Below, in pieces: positions 7,616 through 17,102 of a stretch of DNA of 64,000 nucleotides. Where the stretch lies: contig NZ_JAEPRJ010000001.1 of assembly GCF_016651435.1 (NCBI RefSeq), positions 1,736,001-1,800,000 on the forward strand, read 5' to 3'. Within the stretch, counting starts at the first letter, position 1; every line of letters begins with the position of its first letter. The notes beneath the pieces are model-generated. The model had not been told where the DNA came from, did no database searches, and saw only the letters and a program-made list of their open reading frames with translations. The stretch comes from Catonella massiliensis. Lineage in GTDB: Bacteria; Bacillota; Clostridia; Lachnospirales; Lachnospiraceae. The translations under genes and the position numbers were made by a program.

Positions 7616-9534
7616 TAATACGCCACCCTTTCCGTCTCGCCGCCAACCTTCTTTGTTACCTTTATCACATCCATATATTCTATTATTGGCTTAGCACATT
7701 TTCTACTTGTTTCAAACATTTCCCTTACTTCTGAAATAGTAATAATTTCATTTGTCTTAAAATGTTCCCTCACCTTTTGCTCGGCTACATCCATAAAGTG
7801 CTTCATTGTGTACATTTCAAGCTCGATGCCGACTTTTACAGCCTTTTCCTCGTCCATCATCACTCTAAGTACATCCATCACCACTTCATCACTATACTTT
7901 TTCTTGTCGATTTCTGAAAATCTAAGGAAAGCATAGCCTGCAGTCTCAAAAGTATCCGTAAGCAGCTTTTCTATAGAAAGGTAGGTTTCATCCTTATTTA
8001 TCTCATAACCCGGCAGGCATACATACTCATTTCTTACTTCTATGAGGTTCTCGGAAACGAGCTTATTGATACATTCTTCAAATACATTTAATTTTACCTT
8101 TTTCATATAGGATGAATGTATCTCAGCCTTCTTTATTCCTGCCCTGTAAGGATATTTTTCATAGAATTTCTTCAAATCCCTGACAATTTCCTGAGACAGA
8201 ATAAAAGCATTGTCCCTGTGCCAGAAGAAAATATCCTTGTTCTTAGGAAATTCATAAATAATGCCATCAGCAATTAGCTCATCCAGATAAGGGCGGAGCT
8301 CCTCTGCGGAATGTGACATATTTTTGGCAAGGTCTTTTAGAGTAATCAAATCCTCAGTCTCAGCCCTTATATTAAGCTCGCAGACATCTGCAAGAGAACC
8401 TGACTCCTTCTTAAGCAGTTCCTCTATGGCATCCTCATTAAAACGCTTTTTCTTTCTTGGATTTGGCTCTAGGACTATACCTCCACCGATAGTCTCAAGT
8501 GGACTGTAGAAGCGGACTATGAATCTGTCGCCTCTTTTGGTTGCAAGTTCCTCTTCAAGTAGAAGCTGCGCAAGCCCAGTCTCTCCCGGAACAAGCTCAT
8601 CCTTGTCAAGAAGAATAGCCCTGCAGAGGATTTCGCTGGTTCCCGTAAAAAGGTGGAGTCTGTCTCTATTTTTAATATTTCTATTGGAATCCTTTAGTAC
8701 TGTGAGTTTTACATCCATAAGGCGCGAATTCTCCATACTTCCCACAGGCGCAATTACACAGCCCCTGTGAAGTTCATCCTTATGTATGTTAGATATGTTG
8801 AGAGCCACCCTCTGTCCGGCTTCGCACTTATCCTGATTGGTTTCGTGTACCTGGATATTTCTTATCTTACACTCTTTACCTATAGGAAATACCTCAAGGG
8901 TATCATTTTTACTTATGGAGCCTGAAAGCAGGGTTCCGGTAACAACAGTTCCAAAGCCCGGCATAGAAAATACACGGTCTACAGGAAGACGAGGAATGCT
9001 GTTTACATCCTTTTCCTTTACATCGTCCTTAACCATATGGAGTATAAGTTCTTTAAGTTCTTCTATACCATCTCCCGTCATGGCAGATACCCTAGCCACA
9101 GGAGCACCCTCCATTATCGTTCCCTTAAGCTCTTCTTTGACATCTTCCTCCATCATGCTAAGCCACTCTTCATCCACAGTGTCGCATTTATTAAGCACCA
9201 GAATTGTCTTTTCTATGCCAAGAAGCCCAAGTATATCAAGATGTTCCTTAGTCTGAGGCATGATTCCCTCATCTGCCGCCACAACCATGAGCACAAGGTC
9301 CATACCAACTACTCCGGCAACCATGTTATTTATAAATTTCTCATGCCCCGGCACATCTATGATACCGCATCTGGTATGGTCTTTAAGGTCAAACCAGGTA
9401 AAACCAAGCTCAATGGTAATACCACGCTTTTGCTCTTCCTTAAGCCTGTCTGTATTACGCCCTGTAAGTGCATGTATGAGGGTGGTCTTGCCATGGTCTA
9501 TATGTCCTGCGGTTCCTATAATAATATGTTTCAT
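7615..9534 (-). CDS. selB: Selenocysteine-specific elongation factor SelB
   Basis: SelB carries Sec-tRNA to UGA codons marked by a SECIS hairpin. The 639-residue protein has the translational GTPase motifs GTAGHIDHGKT (7-17), DVPGH (60-64) and NKCD (115-118), then elongation-factor beta barrels, and from about residue 380 the winged-helix repeats that bind SECIS RNA. Length is normal for SelB. It overlaps selA upstream and the LysR gene downstream by one base each (TAATG). It is needed to read the UGA codons in selD, grdA and grdB of this window. Confidence 0.97.
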   Translation of the reverse strand: MKHIIIGTAGHIDHGKTTLIHALTGRNTDRLKEEQKRGITIELGFTWFDLKDHTRCGIIDVPGHEKFINNMVAGVVGMDLVLMVVAADEGIMPQTKEHLDILGLLGIEKTILVLNKCDTVDEEWLSMMEEDVKEELKGTIMEGAPVARVSAMTGDGIEELKELILHMVKDDVKEKDVNSIPRLPVDRVFSMPGFGTVVTGTLLSGSISKNDTLEVFPIGKECKIRNIQVHETNQDKCEAGQRVALNISNIHKDELHRGCVIAPVGSMENSRLMDVKLTVLKDSNRNIKNRDRLHLFTGTSEILCRAILLDKDELVPGETGLAQLLLEEELATKRGDRFIVRFYSPLETIGGGIVLEPNPRKKKRFNEDAIEELLKKESGSLADVCELNIRAETEDLITLKDLAKNMSHSAEELRPYLDELIADGIIYEFPKNKDIFFWHRDNAFILSQEIVRDLKKFYEKYPYRAGIKKAEIHSSYMKKVKLNVFEECINKLVSENLIEVRNEYVCLPGYEINKDETYLSIEKLLTDTFETAGYAFLRFSEIDKKKYSDEVVMDVLRVMMDEEKAVKVGIELEMYTMKHFMDVAEQKVREHFKTNEIITISEVREMFETSRKCAKPIIEYMDVIKVTKKVGGETERVAY

Positions 9535-10928
9535 TAAAGCACACCTCCAAACAGGCTGCCAATAGTCTCAAAGTCTTCGTCAAGCAGGGTACGTACATCC
9601 ATCCAAATGGCATCCTCTGCTGTCCTTGCAACTATGGCAGGTCTGGAGTGGTGCATAATCTCCTCAAGGGAAGTTACGCTTATATTTTTTGGCTTAATAA
9701 CTACAGACACACTTTTGATTCTTTCAAGAGGCAGGGAGCCTCCTCCCACCTGCGATTCACAGTCTTCTATGGTTATCTCTGCATGTTTACACTTATCTCT
9801 AATAATATCTGCAAGCCTTCCTGCTCTTTCCTTAACCGAGTCATAGGTCTCGCTAATCATCTTAAGAACAGGTATCTCAGATATAGCTTTTTCTTCATTT
9901 AAGTATGAAAGTAATACAAGTTCAAGTGCGGTAACAGTGAATTTATCAACTCTAAGCGCTCTGGTAAGCTGATTCTTCTTCATCATATTGATATATTTCT
10001 TCTTACCGATAATGATACCCGCCTGTGGCCCGCCAAGAAGCTTGTCTCCACTAAAGCAGACTACGTCCACTCCTGCTTCTATTGCTTCCTGTACTGTAGG
10101 CTCGTGTGTGAGACCAAACTTAGCAAGGTCAATAAGCACACCGCTTCCAAGGTCCTCAATGATAGGAAGTCCTTTATCTTCAGCAAGAGGCTTGAGCTCA
10201 CTTGCCGTAACACTCTGGGTAAAGCCTACTATGCTGTAGTTACTGGTATGTACCTTTAAGAAAGCCTTAGTATCCTCAGTGACAGCCTCTTCATAGTCAG
10301 AAAGATGTGTCTTGTTGGTGGTACCTATTTCTACAAGCTTCGCACCGCTTTGCTCCATAACATCAGGTATTCTAAACTTACCGCCTATCTCTATGAGCTC
10401 GCCACGGGATACAACTACTTCTCCGCCTTTTGCCATAGTGCTGAGGATGAGCATAACTGCGGCTGCATTGTTGTTAACCACCATGGCAGCCTCGGCTCCT
10501 GTTATTCTACATAAGAGTTTTTCAAAATGCGAATAACGCTCTCCCCTCTTACCTAATTCAAGATTGTACTCAAGGTTTGAATAACCACAGACTATGTCCT
10601 TAAGCAATTCTGCCTGAGTCCTTGTAATAGGCGCACGGCCAAGGTTGGTATGCAATATAGTTCCTGTACCGTTGATTACTTTTCTTACTTTTGGTTTAAA
10701 AAGATTCTTTACTTCATTTACGATTGTGTCCGTAAGATTGTCTATCTTAGATTTAAGCCCTGTTTCACTGTCTGCTTCTGCAATTAAAAGGCGGAGTCTG
10801 TCTGTCTCCTCCCTTATGATATCCATCACTATCTCGTGTCCGTATTCTGATATTACTGCCTTAATTTCATCCTTCTCAAGGAGTATATCCACCTTGGGTA
10901 TACTCCTATACAATACATTCTTATCCAT
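9534..10928 (-). CDS. selA: L-seryl-tRNA(Sec) selenium transferase SelA
   Basis: PLP enzyme that converts seryl-tRNA(Sec) to selenocysteyl-tRNA(Sec) using selenophosphate. Visible signatures are INGTGTILHTNLGRAP, the Gly/Asn-rich substrate region and SGDKLLGGPQAG with the PLP lysine. I chose the ATG at 10928 (464 residues) because MDKNVLYRSIPKVDILL aligns with the start of known SelA proteins and AGAAGG precedes it. The ATG at 10970 lies inside a strong hairpin (10945-10977) and has no ribosome binding site. Second gene of the selenium operon, after selD. Confidence 0.96.
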   Translation of the reverse strand: MDKNVLYRSIPKVDILLEKDEIKAVISEYGHEIVMDIIREETDRLRLLIAEADSETGLKSKIDNLTDTIVNEVKNLFKPKVRKVINGTGTILHTNLGRAPITRTQAELLKDIVCGYSNLEYNLELGKRGERYSHFEKLLCRITGAEAAMVVNNNAAAVMLILSTMAKGGEVVVSRGELIEIGGKFRIPDVMEQSGAKLVEIGTTNKTHLSDYEEAVTEDTKAFLKVHTSNYSIVGFTQSVTASELKPLAEDKGLPIIEDLGSGVLIDLAKFGLTHEPTVQEAIEAGVDVVCFSGDKLLGGPQAGIIIGKKKYINMMKKNQLTRALRVDKFTVTALELVLLSYLNEEKAISEIPVLKMISETYDSVKERAGRLADIIRDKCKHAEITIEDCESQVGGGSLPLERIKSVSVVIKPKNISVTSLEEIMHHSRPAIVARTAEDAIWMDVRTLLDEDFETIGSLFGGVL

Positions 10929-10944
10929 TTCCCCTTCTTTCCGC

Positions 10945-10977
10945 GCAGAAAATCCGGTCGAGTCCGACATTTTCTGC
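10945..10977 (-). promoter_or_regulatory. Strong hairpin between selD and selA
   Basis: A perfect nine-base stem (GCAGAAAAT / ATTTTCTGC) closed by an inner CGG/CCG stem fills the gap between the selD stop and the selA start. It ends about 16 bases before the selA ATG. No T run follows, so it is not a standard terminator. It could be an RNA processing or stability element, or could modulate selA translation. Confidence 0.5.
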
Positions 10978-10991
10978 CAGAACCCGAGGAT

Positions 10992-12038
10992 TTATCTCAC
11001 ATATATTAGTTTTTCCTTCTTTGGTACAACCTTACCGATAATAGCTACCTCGGTTGCAAGTGAAGAACCCTTAAGTGCCTTAATAATCTCTTCTCCATAC
11101 TTAGCTTCTACTGCATATAAGAGTCCGCCTGAGGTCTGTGGATCAAAGAGTAAGTCTCCATACACTTCCTTTACTCCACTAAGGTCAACCTTTGAATCGA
11201 AGTATTTTTTATTCTTATACGCTCCTTCAGGAATCATTCCCATTTCCGCAAGGCTCATTGACTCCGTTACATAAGGAATCTCATCTGCATATAATTCAAA
11301 AGAAACCTCACTTGGCTCAGCCATCTCTACTCCATGTCCCAAGAGTCCAAAGCCTGTTACATCTGTGCAGGCATGAACAGGGTAATTATCCATTATCTCT
11401 TTTGGCAGGCGGTTAAGTGTAGTCATAACTTTGATTGCCTCTTCCCCAGCTTCCTTGGAAGCCATGTCTACTTTGGCTGCGGTACTTACTATACCGGTAC
11501 CAACCTGCTTGGTTATAATAAGGATGTCTCCTTCTTTTGCGCCGTAGTTTTTCTGTATTTTTTCCGGATGCACAAATCCGGTTACGCTTAGTCCATAGAG
11601 AGGAACATCATTTTGTATTGAATGTCCACCTATAAGAAGTGCCCCTGACTCAGCTACCTTGTCTGCACCACCCTTCATTATATCTCCAAGTACGCTCGGA
11701 GACAGGCAGTTAGGGAAAGCAACTATGTTCATGGCAACCTTTGCTGTTCCACCCATAGCATAGATGTCGCTAAGGGCATTGGCCGCAGCAATCTGTCCAA
11801 AGAGGTATGGATCATCTACTACAGGCGTGAAGAAATCGAGTGTCTGAATAATAGCCACATCGTCGCTGACTTTATATACAGCCGCATCATCTGAAGTATC
11901 AAGACCTACTAAAAGGTTCTCATCATATCTTAACTTAGGCAACTTGCTCATAACCTGAGCAAGGGTTTCAGGACCTATTTTAGCGGCTCAGCCCGATGCC
12001 TTGGTAAGAGATGTCAGTTTTACATTTTCTTTACTCAT
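10992..12038 (-). CDS. selD: Selenide, water dikinase SelD (itself a selenoprotein)
   Basis: SelD makes selenophosphate from selenide and ATP. From the ATG at 12038 (AGGAGG upstream) the product has 348 residues, with an in-frame UGA at 11988-11990 as residue 17 in the context KASGUAAKIGP. This is exactly where other SelD proteins have catalytic Cys or Sec. Without readthrough the gene appears to start at a Met at 11951 and loses its active-site loop. GLDTSDDAAVYK and LIGGHS are the usual nucleotide-binding segments. A SECIS-like fold follows the UGA: TGAGC pairs with GCTCA, with an inner GGTCCTGAAACC loop. SelD therefore depends on its own pathway. Confidence 0.96.
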
Positions 12039-12093
12039 GTAACCTCCTAAATTTATTCTTAGTGATAAAAATTATCTATATATACACTGAATC

Positions 12094-12123
12094 ATTATAC
12101 TATACACAGTTACAAATTTTCAA
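12094..12123 (-). promoter_or_regulatory. Promoter of selD operon
   Basis: On the minus strand TTGAAA (12118-12123) is separated by 18 bases from TATAAT (12094-12099), about 55 bases upstream of the selD ATG. This is a good vegetative promoter match. Confidence 0.65.
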
Positions 12124-12136
12124 GTGGTCTACAATT

Positions 12137-12153
12137 TTGCAAAAAATTTGCAA
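12137..12153. promoter_or_regulatory. TTGCAA pair upstream of selD promoter
   Basis: Two TTGCAA half-sites 11 bases apart lie about 14 bases upstream of the selD -35 box. TTGCAA is itself a palindrome. The same word forms a four-copy array downstream of the trxB promoter (22617-22652), suggesting a shared regulator. Confidence 0.4.
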
Positions 12154-12194
12154 TTAAACCACAGTTTTATTGTTATTTTTTTAACGAATAGACT

Positions 12195-12227
12195 CAAAAA
12201 ACAGAGGCCAAATTTCTCAGCCCCTGT
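12195..12227 (-). terminator. Intrinsic terminator of the symporter gene
   Basis: On the minus strand ACAGGGGC pairs with GCCTCTGT (one G-U pair) and is followed directly by six T residues. It ends transcription from the glycine reductase side before the selD promoter. Confidence 0.75.
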
Positions 12228-12353
12228 AATCAACTTTAATCTAAGTCCAATCCAAATTATTTGCAATGCATTTTTAATATATTGCAATCAAGCCGTAGGC
12301 CTAATATTACAACAATTTGGATATAAGTCTGTACTGTAACACCTATTTTATGC

Positions 12354-13811
12354 TTACATCTCTACTTTGTCACCCTTAGCAAACTTAGCTATCTTGCCTC
12401 CAAGGAAGAGGAGTGCAAGGATGTTTGGAAGTACCATCAGAGCGTTGAAAAGGTCTGAAAGATTCCAAACAAGGTCTACCTTAAGAAGTGAACCGCAGAA
12501 GATACATATAACAACGATTATAGTGAAAGGAACTATTGCCTTGTCACCAAAGAGGTACTTGATGTTCTGTCTCGCGAAGAAGTACCATCCGATAATTGTT
12601 GAGAAGGCAAAGAACAATAAGCAGAGCGCTACAAACTTAGGACCTATACTTGAGAATCCATCAGCAAACGCTGCCTGTGCCACTGCTGTACCTGTAAATG
12701 CTTTCTTAACTCCGTCTACAATCTGTTCATTATTGCTGCCATATCTTCCATCAAGTACGCCAGTTGAAAGAATAACAAGAGCTGTCATTGTAAGTACTAC
12801 GAAGGTATCTATAAATACACCTATCATGGCAACTTCACCCTGATCCTGTGGCTTATCAACCTTAGCGATAGCGTGTGCGTGTGGTGTAGAACCCATACCT
12901 GCTTCATTAGAGAAGAGACCTCTTGATACACCTCTTCTTATTGCTTCTCTAACTACGATACCACCGGCACCACCTGCAATTGCAGCAGGATTAAATGCAC
13001 AGGTAAAGATAGAAGCAAATGCGCCTGGTACATTCTTATAATTAATTATAAGAATAATAAAGCCTCCGATGAGATAAAGTGCAGCCATTATAGGTACACA
13101 TTTCTCTGTAAAGGAAGCAATACGGCCGATACCACCAAGGAAGATAAATGCTGCTATAACCGCTACTGCAATACCTATAATCCAAGCAGGAATACCAAAT
13201 GCTGTCTTAAATGCATCACTTATAGAGTTAGACTGAACCATGTTACCCATGAAGCCAAGTGCAAGGATAATAGCTACAGAGAAGAAAGCAGCAAGGAACT
13301 TACCGAATCCACCCTTAAAGGCCTTAGTAATATAGTAAACAGGACCACCTGTTACTTCTCCGTTCTTATCAACTATCTTGGTTGCCTGAGCCATACAAGC
13401 CTCACCGTAGATTGTAGCCATACCAAAGAAGGCTGCAAGCCACATCCAGAAGATTGCTCCCGGGCCACCACCAACTATAGCTGTAGCACAACCGGCGATA
13501 TTACCGGTTCCAACCTGTGCTGCAATTGCAGTTGCAAGTGCCTGGAATGAACTCATACCATCTTTACCTGCCTTAGAACCACTGAGAGAGAAATCACCGA
13601 ATACTCTGTTCCAGGCTCTGCCAAAATGGCGAATCTGAACAAATCCGGTTCTAACCGTGAAGTACAGGCCTGCACCAAGGAGAACAAATAAAAGAATGTT
13701 GTTCCACACAAAGCCGCTCATTTGGTCAACCACTTTTGCAGCCTTGTCCATTGCGCTAGGCTCTGCTGTAGCATCTAAAGCCATTACAAAAAATTTCGTT
13801 AAATCTATCAT
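12354..13811 (-). CDS. Sodium:alanine/glycine symporter (AGCS family)
   Basis: The 485-residue protein has about ten membrane segments and AGCS family signatures: FQALATAIAAQVGTGNIAG, GGPGAIFWMW and FSNEAGMGSTPHAHA. AGCS proteins import alanine or glycine with Na+. Its place at the 3' end of the glycine reductase locus makes glycine uptake the likely job. AGGAGGAGGG precedes the ATG. A strong hairpin separates it from grdB, so it may depend on read-through or a weak promoter in the 126-base gap. Family assignment is very secure; glycine specificity is inferred from context. Confidence 0.94.
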   Translation of the reverse strand: MIDLTKFFVMALDATAEPSAMDKAAKVVDQMSGFVWNNILLFVLLGAGLYFTVRTGFVQIRHFGRAWNRVFGDFSLSGSKAGKDGMSSFQALATAIAAQVGTGNIAGCATAIVGGGPGAIFWMWLAAFFGMATIYGEACMAQATKIVDKNGEVTGGPVYYITKAFKGGFGKFLAAFFSVAIILALGFMGNMVQSNSISDAFKTAFGIPAWIIGIAVAVIAAFIFLGGIGRIASFTEKCVPIMAALYLIGGFIILIINYKNVPGAFASIFTCAFNPAAIAGGAGGIVVREAIRRGVSRGLFSNEAGMGSTPHAHAIAKVDKPQDQGEVAMIGVFIDTFVVLTMTALVILSTGVLDGRYGSNNEQIVDGVKKAFTGTAVAQAAFADGFSSIGPKFVALCLLFFAFSTIIGWYFFARQNIKYLFGDKAIVPFTIIVVICIFCGSLLKVDLVWNLSDLFNALMVLPNILALLFLGGKIAKFAKGDKVEM

Positions 13812-13890
13812 ACCCTTTCCCTCCTCCTAATATCAGTAGCCTCAGACCTCAACCAAATCTGAGACTTTTGTTGGGTATTTTTCTAAAAGA

Positions 13891-13926
13891 GTATCCCCCC
13901 GCAAGTCTAGCCTTGCGGAGGGATAC
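13891..13926 (-). terminator. Intrinsic terminator after grdB
   Basis: A 15-base stem with one mismatch (GTATCCCTCCGCAAG on the grdB strand) is followed by TCTTTT. It lies 12 bases downstream of the grdB stop codon. Confidence 0.8.
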
Positions 13927-13937
13927 AAGACTAGACA

Positions 13938-15251
13938 TTATTTATCAAATACTGTCTGCTTATCAACTTCTGTGCAGAGTGCATCAAGTGCCTTCTGAAC
14001 TATCTTACGACGAAGTTCTTTTTCCTCATCTGCTGGTAATGCAGGATTACCAAGTGGGTGAGGGATAGCAATAGCTGGTACGATTCTGTTAGCACCAACA
14101 GTAAGTGAAATAGGTGTTACTGTACAGATATGAACTACAGGGATACCTGTTGCTTCAATTGCTTTAACCATCGTTGCACCGCAACGTGTACAGGTGCCTC
14201 ACGTGCTGGTTAAAATAACAGCATCTACTCCTGCTGCAAGAAGTTTCTGTCCAATCTCTTCACCGAACTTCTTAGCTGATGCAACGGCAGTACCGTTACC
14301 AACTGTTGAATAGTAGAACTCGTGAAGCTTGCCGATAACTCCTTCTTTCTCCATATCACGGAGTACATCAAGAGGTACTACTCTGTCAGCTAACTCGTTA
14401 GCATATACAGGATCGTAACCACCGTGTGCTGTCTCTGAATTTGTACTGTCAAGAGTATCAAGACCAGCCATGCTGTAAGTGCCGTACTTTGAAGCATTTG
14501 AGCTCTCAATGTGGTCCGGATTGCCCTTTGGAACAATACCACCTGATGTAACTACAGCTATTGTAGCCTTGCTCATATCCTTGATAGCCTTACCTGGCTC
14601 TACTCTATCGAATACAGGCATTGGATACTCAGTAACGAATGGCTTGTCAGCTATCTTCTTAAGGAGCATCTCTACTGCTCTCTTTGAGCCTCTCTTAGAC
14701 TCGAAGAAGTTAACACGCTGATTCTGGTTGAAATATCCTTCTTCTACAGATGCACCGATTGGCTCTCCCTTTGCAAGCTTAAGAGCAAGTGGAGCCATCT
14801 TCTTAACTGCATCTCTCATACCTGCTGCATTGTTCTTAGTAGATACGATATATACCTCGTTCTTGAACATGTCTACACCAGGGTTCTCTTCGTACATACC
14901 TGTAACAACAGGAATATTTAACTCTTCTTTAACTGCTGCTGCTATAGTAGCGCAGGCAACGCCATAACGTCCTGCGTTAAATGCAGGTCCTGCAATAAAT
15001 AAATCAGGTTTCTGTGACTTAACCATCTCGATAATCTCAGCCTTAGCCTTATCAAGATTCTCATTGAAATAACTATCTCCACAGATGATAGTAGCTACTA
15101 TCTCTGCTTCTTCTCCAAACTCTGCAGCAAGTGCCACACCAGGACCTACCTTTTCTCCTACGCGGAGCTCAGCTGCATAATCAGCCTTTTCCTCGCCACC
15201 AATCTGTGCAAAGAACTGGTTGATATAATGAACAACTCTAAGTTTTGCCAT
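13938..15251 (-). CDS. grdB: Glycine reductase component B gamma subunit GrdB (selenoprotein)
   Basis: GrdB is the substrate-specific selenoprotein of glycine reductase that receives the glycine Schiff base and passes carboxymethyl to GrdA. The true gene spans an in-frame UGA at 14199-14201 (residue 351), giving 437 residues, the normal family length. Around the codon it reads STUGTCTRCGATM, the family UxxCxxC motif. Past the UGA the frame continues through TPISLTVGANRIVPAIAIPH to a stop at 13938. A GCACC/GGTGC hairpin begins just 3' of the UGA as a likely SECIS. The start at 15251 has AGGAG; ten bases separate it from grdE. Confidence 0.97.
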
Positions 15252-15261
15252 GATTTTCTCC

Positions 15262-16542
15262 TTATCTCGCACTAAGTGTATTAAATCCCATTTCGTTTGT
15301 AGCTCCGGTAATTACCTGAAGCTCAACTTCAAGTGTACCATCTTCTCTAAGTGTATGCTCGTTAGCTCCGGCAATCTTGTCAACATAAGCAAGAGTACCG
15401 ATAACCTTGTCAAGCTTAGGAAGAATAACAACCTGGTTAGCATTACCGCCGGTTACAAGAGCATTTGCAGCTGCATTTGCATCTGCAAGTGACTGTGACT
15501 TACCATCACGTCCTGCATACTCATCAGTAATAATAACAGTCTTAATTCCCTTAGCCTCAATCTTTGTACAGTTCATAATAAGGTCTGTATCAGGGTTACC
15601 AAAACCTTCCTCAGATATAATAACAGCATCAAGTCCAAGCATCTCGCAAAGCTTTGCTGTCTGGTTTGATGAACGCTGCTTATCAGCAAGGTATACGTTC
15701 TCGTTTGTAATGATATGTGCTACAAAGTTGATTGTCTTTCCATGCTCTGCATACAAGTCTTCAATAACAGGGTTGTTCTGATGTGCATAAGTCTGGTTCT
15801 TATCACAAGAAGAAACACAGTTACCGGAGATGATAGCTCCGTCCATATCCTCTGTTGGATAAAGTACTGTAGGGAGGATCTTCTTCGCATCAACACCATA
15901 TACATAGGTGTCGTGAAGAAGTCCCTGGCTCTGAAGCATCTGTACATAACCAACTCTAGGAAGTCCAGGGAACTTCTCAAAGCCTTCTTTAAGTGTAGGC
16001 GCTTCATATACTACTGTCTCATCAGGTGTAAGGTTTCTAGCAAGCTCACCGATATAAGCAGCTACATTAAGACCTGCCATACGAACTGCATGCTCATAGT
16101 CGTGAGGAGCAACTCCATCAACGCCTTCGCAGATAAGGCAAAGGTTAAGTAACTTTGAATATGGTGTATACTGTGCTCCAAGACCGGTCATATCGATGAT
16201 ACCTTCCTGGAAACCAACAATAGGTCCACAAGTAACTACCGCCATATCCTTAAGGCAATAGGTCTTTCCTGAACCAACTGTGTCAACAGGGGCTACAACA
16301 CCAGGGAAGATGCCTCCGTTTCCTTCTACCTTTACTCTAGGCTCGATTACGTCCTTAACAGGTGTAATTCTTACGGACTCGCCTGGTTTAGCAATGTCAA
16401 AGTCAGCACATTTAAGCTTCTCCTGCTCAAGAACTATCTTAATAAGCTCTTCTTTGTTCACATAGAGAACTCCGCCTTCGATCTTTGACGTTGTTGCAAA
16501 TTGGATGTCTTTGATGAAAATCTTTCCAAGTTCCAGTTTCAC
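15262..16542 (-). CDS. grdE: Glycine reductase component B precursor GrdE
   Basis: GrdE is a 426-residue proprotein cleaved into two subunits of component B. The new N-terminal residue becomes a pyruvoyl-type group that binds the glycine amino group. The cleavage site Asn241-Cys242 is visible in IISGNCVSSCDKN, matching the known Cys242 of characterised GrdE. The start is GTG at 16542 with AGGAGG. The GNGGIFPGV and CGPIVGFQEGIIDMTG segments are typical. It forms a block with grdB. The glycine-type (rather than sarcosine or betaine) assignment is from sequence feel and the company of grdA, C, D and X. Confidence 0.95.
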   Translation of the reverse strand: MKLELGKIFIKDIQFATTSKIEGGVLYVNKEELIKIVLEQEKLKCADFDIAKPGESVRITPVKDVIEPRVKVEGNGGIFPGVVAPVDTVGSGKTYCLKDMAVVTCGPIVGFQEGIIDMTGLGAQYTPYSKLLNLCLICEGVDGVAPHDYEHAVRMAGLNVAAYIGELARNLTPDETVVYEAPTLKEGFEKFPGLPRVGYVQMLQSQGLLHDTYVYGVDAKKILPTVLYPTEDMDGAIISGNCVSSCDKNQTYAHQNNPVIEDLYAEHGKTINFVAHIITNENVYLADKQRSSNQTAKLCEMLGLDAVIISEEGFGNPDTDLIMNCTKIEAKGIKTVIITDEYAGRDGKSQSLADANAAANALVTGGNANQVVILPKLDKVIGTLAYVDKIAGANEHTLREDGTLEVELQVITGATNEMGFNTLSAR

Positions 16543-17102
16543 AACTCATACCTCCTAATCATAATGTGTATTATTTTCAAACAATTCAAATGTCTGAAAT
16601 CGTTTTAATCATAGGGATGTTGTATTATGATTCAACCACTCATAATTATTATCCTTATTACTAAAATCATGTTCCAACACTTAAATCATTTATAGGAAAA
16701 TTAAATAATACTTTCCTACTTGAAACCTCCTATATTATATCATATTTCACTAATATTGTAATCCAAAAAATGCACATTTTCTGTATTTTCTATGTTTTCG
16801 ATAGTTTTAAGAATGTAATCGCGTTCATAAGCGTGCTTATTTTAAATATTGCACAAAAAGGGTCATTGTATATTTTTACCATAGATATGCCCGTTATTTA
16901 TACTATTTTCTGATAATTGTATTTTTTTGCACAAAATATAACTATGATTGTAACTTTTTATATTTTACAATTTTTTCTGCTAGAATTTCATTTTAAATCT
17001 TAAGTCATAATTTTTCATTATTTATAGTAAAATATCAATAAAAAAGAACCCTTTCACAAGCAGGTATACCCTGCTTACAAAACTAAGGTTCTTAATATAT
17101 AA
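16543..17102. other. AT-rich leader region upstream of grdE
   Basis: This 560-base stretch carries the grdX terminator (17044-17093) and about 500 bases of very AT-rich DNA leading to grdE. It contains TTGCAC words near 16849 and 16927 but no clear promoter I would defend, no riboswitch core and no coding frame. Its length suggests grdEB has its own control region. Confidence 0.5.
17044..17093 (-). terminator. Intrinsic terminator after grdX
   Basis: On the minus strand an outer AAGAACC/GGTTCTT stem encloses an inner AAGCAGG/CCTGCTT hairpin, and the outer stem runs into TTTTTT. It lies ten bases past the grdX stop. Confidence 0.8.

Larger units (their letters stand above)
12039..12353. other. 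Intergenic region between symporter gene and selD
   Basis: This 315-base AT-rich stretch holds the selD promoter, the TTGCAA pair and the terminator of the symporter gene (12195-12227). A further TTGCAA pair occurs at 12261-12266 and 12282-12287, 21 bases apart. No credible coding frame was found. Confidence 0.6.

Noticed and set aside
10929..10970. Upstream start of SelA at 10970
   Set aside because: It lies within a strong hairpin, lacks a ribosome binding site, and the extra 14 residues do not fit the family.
12039..17102. Glycine riboswitch upstream of the symporter, grdE or selD
   Set aside because: I looked for the conserved GCCGAAGG-type core on both strands of these gaps and did not find it.
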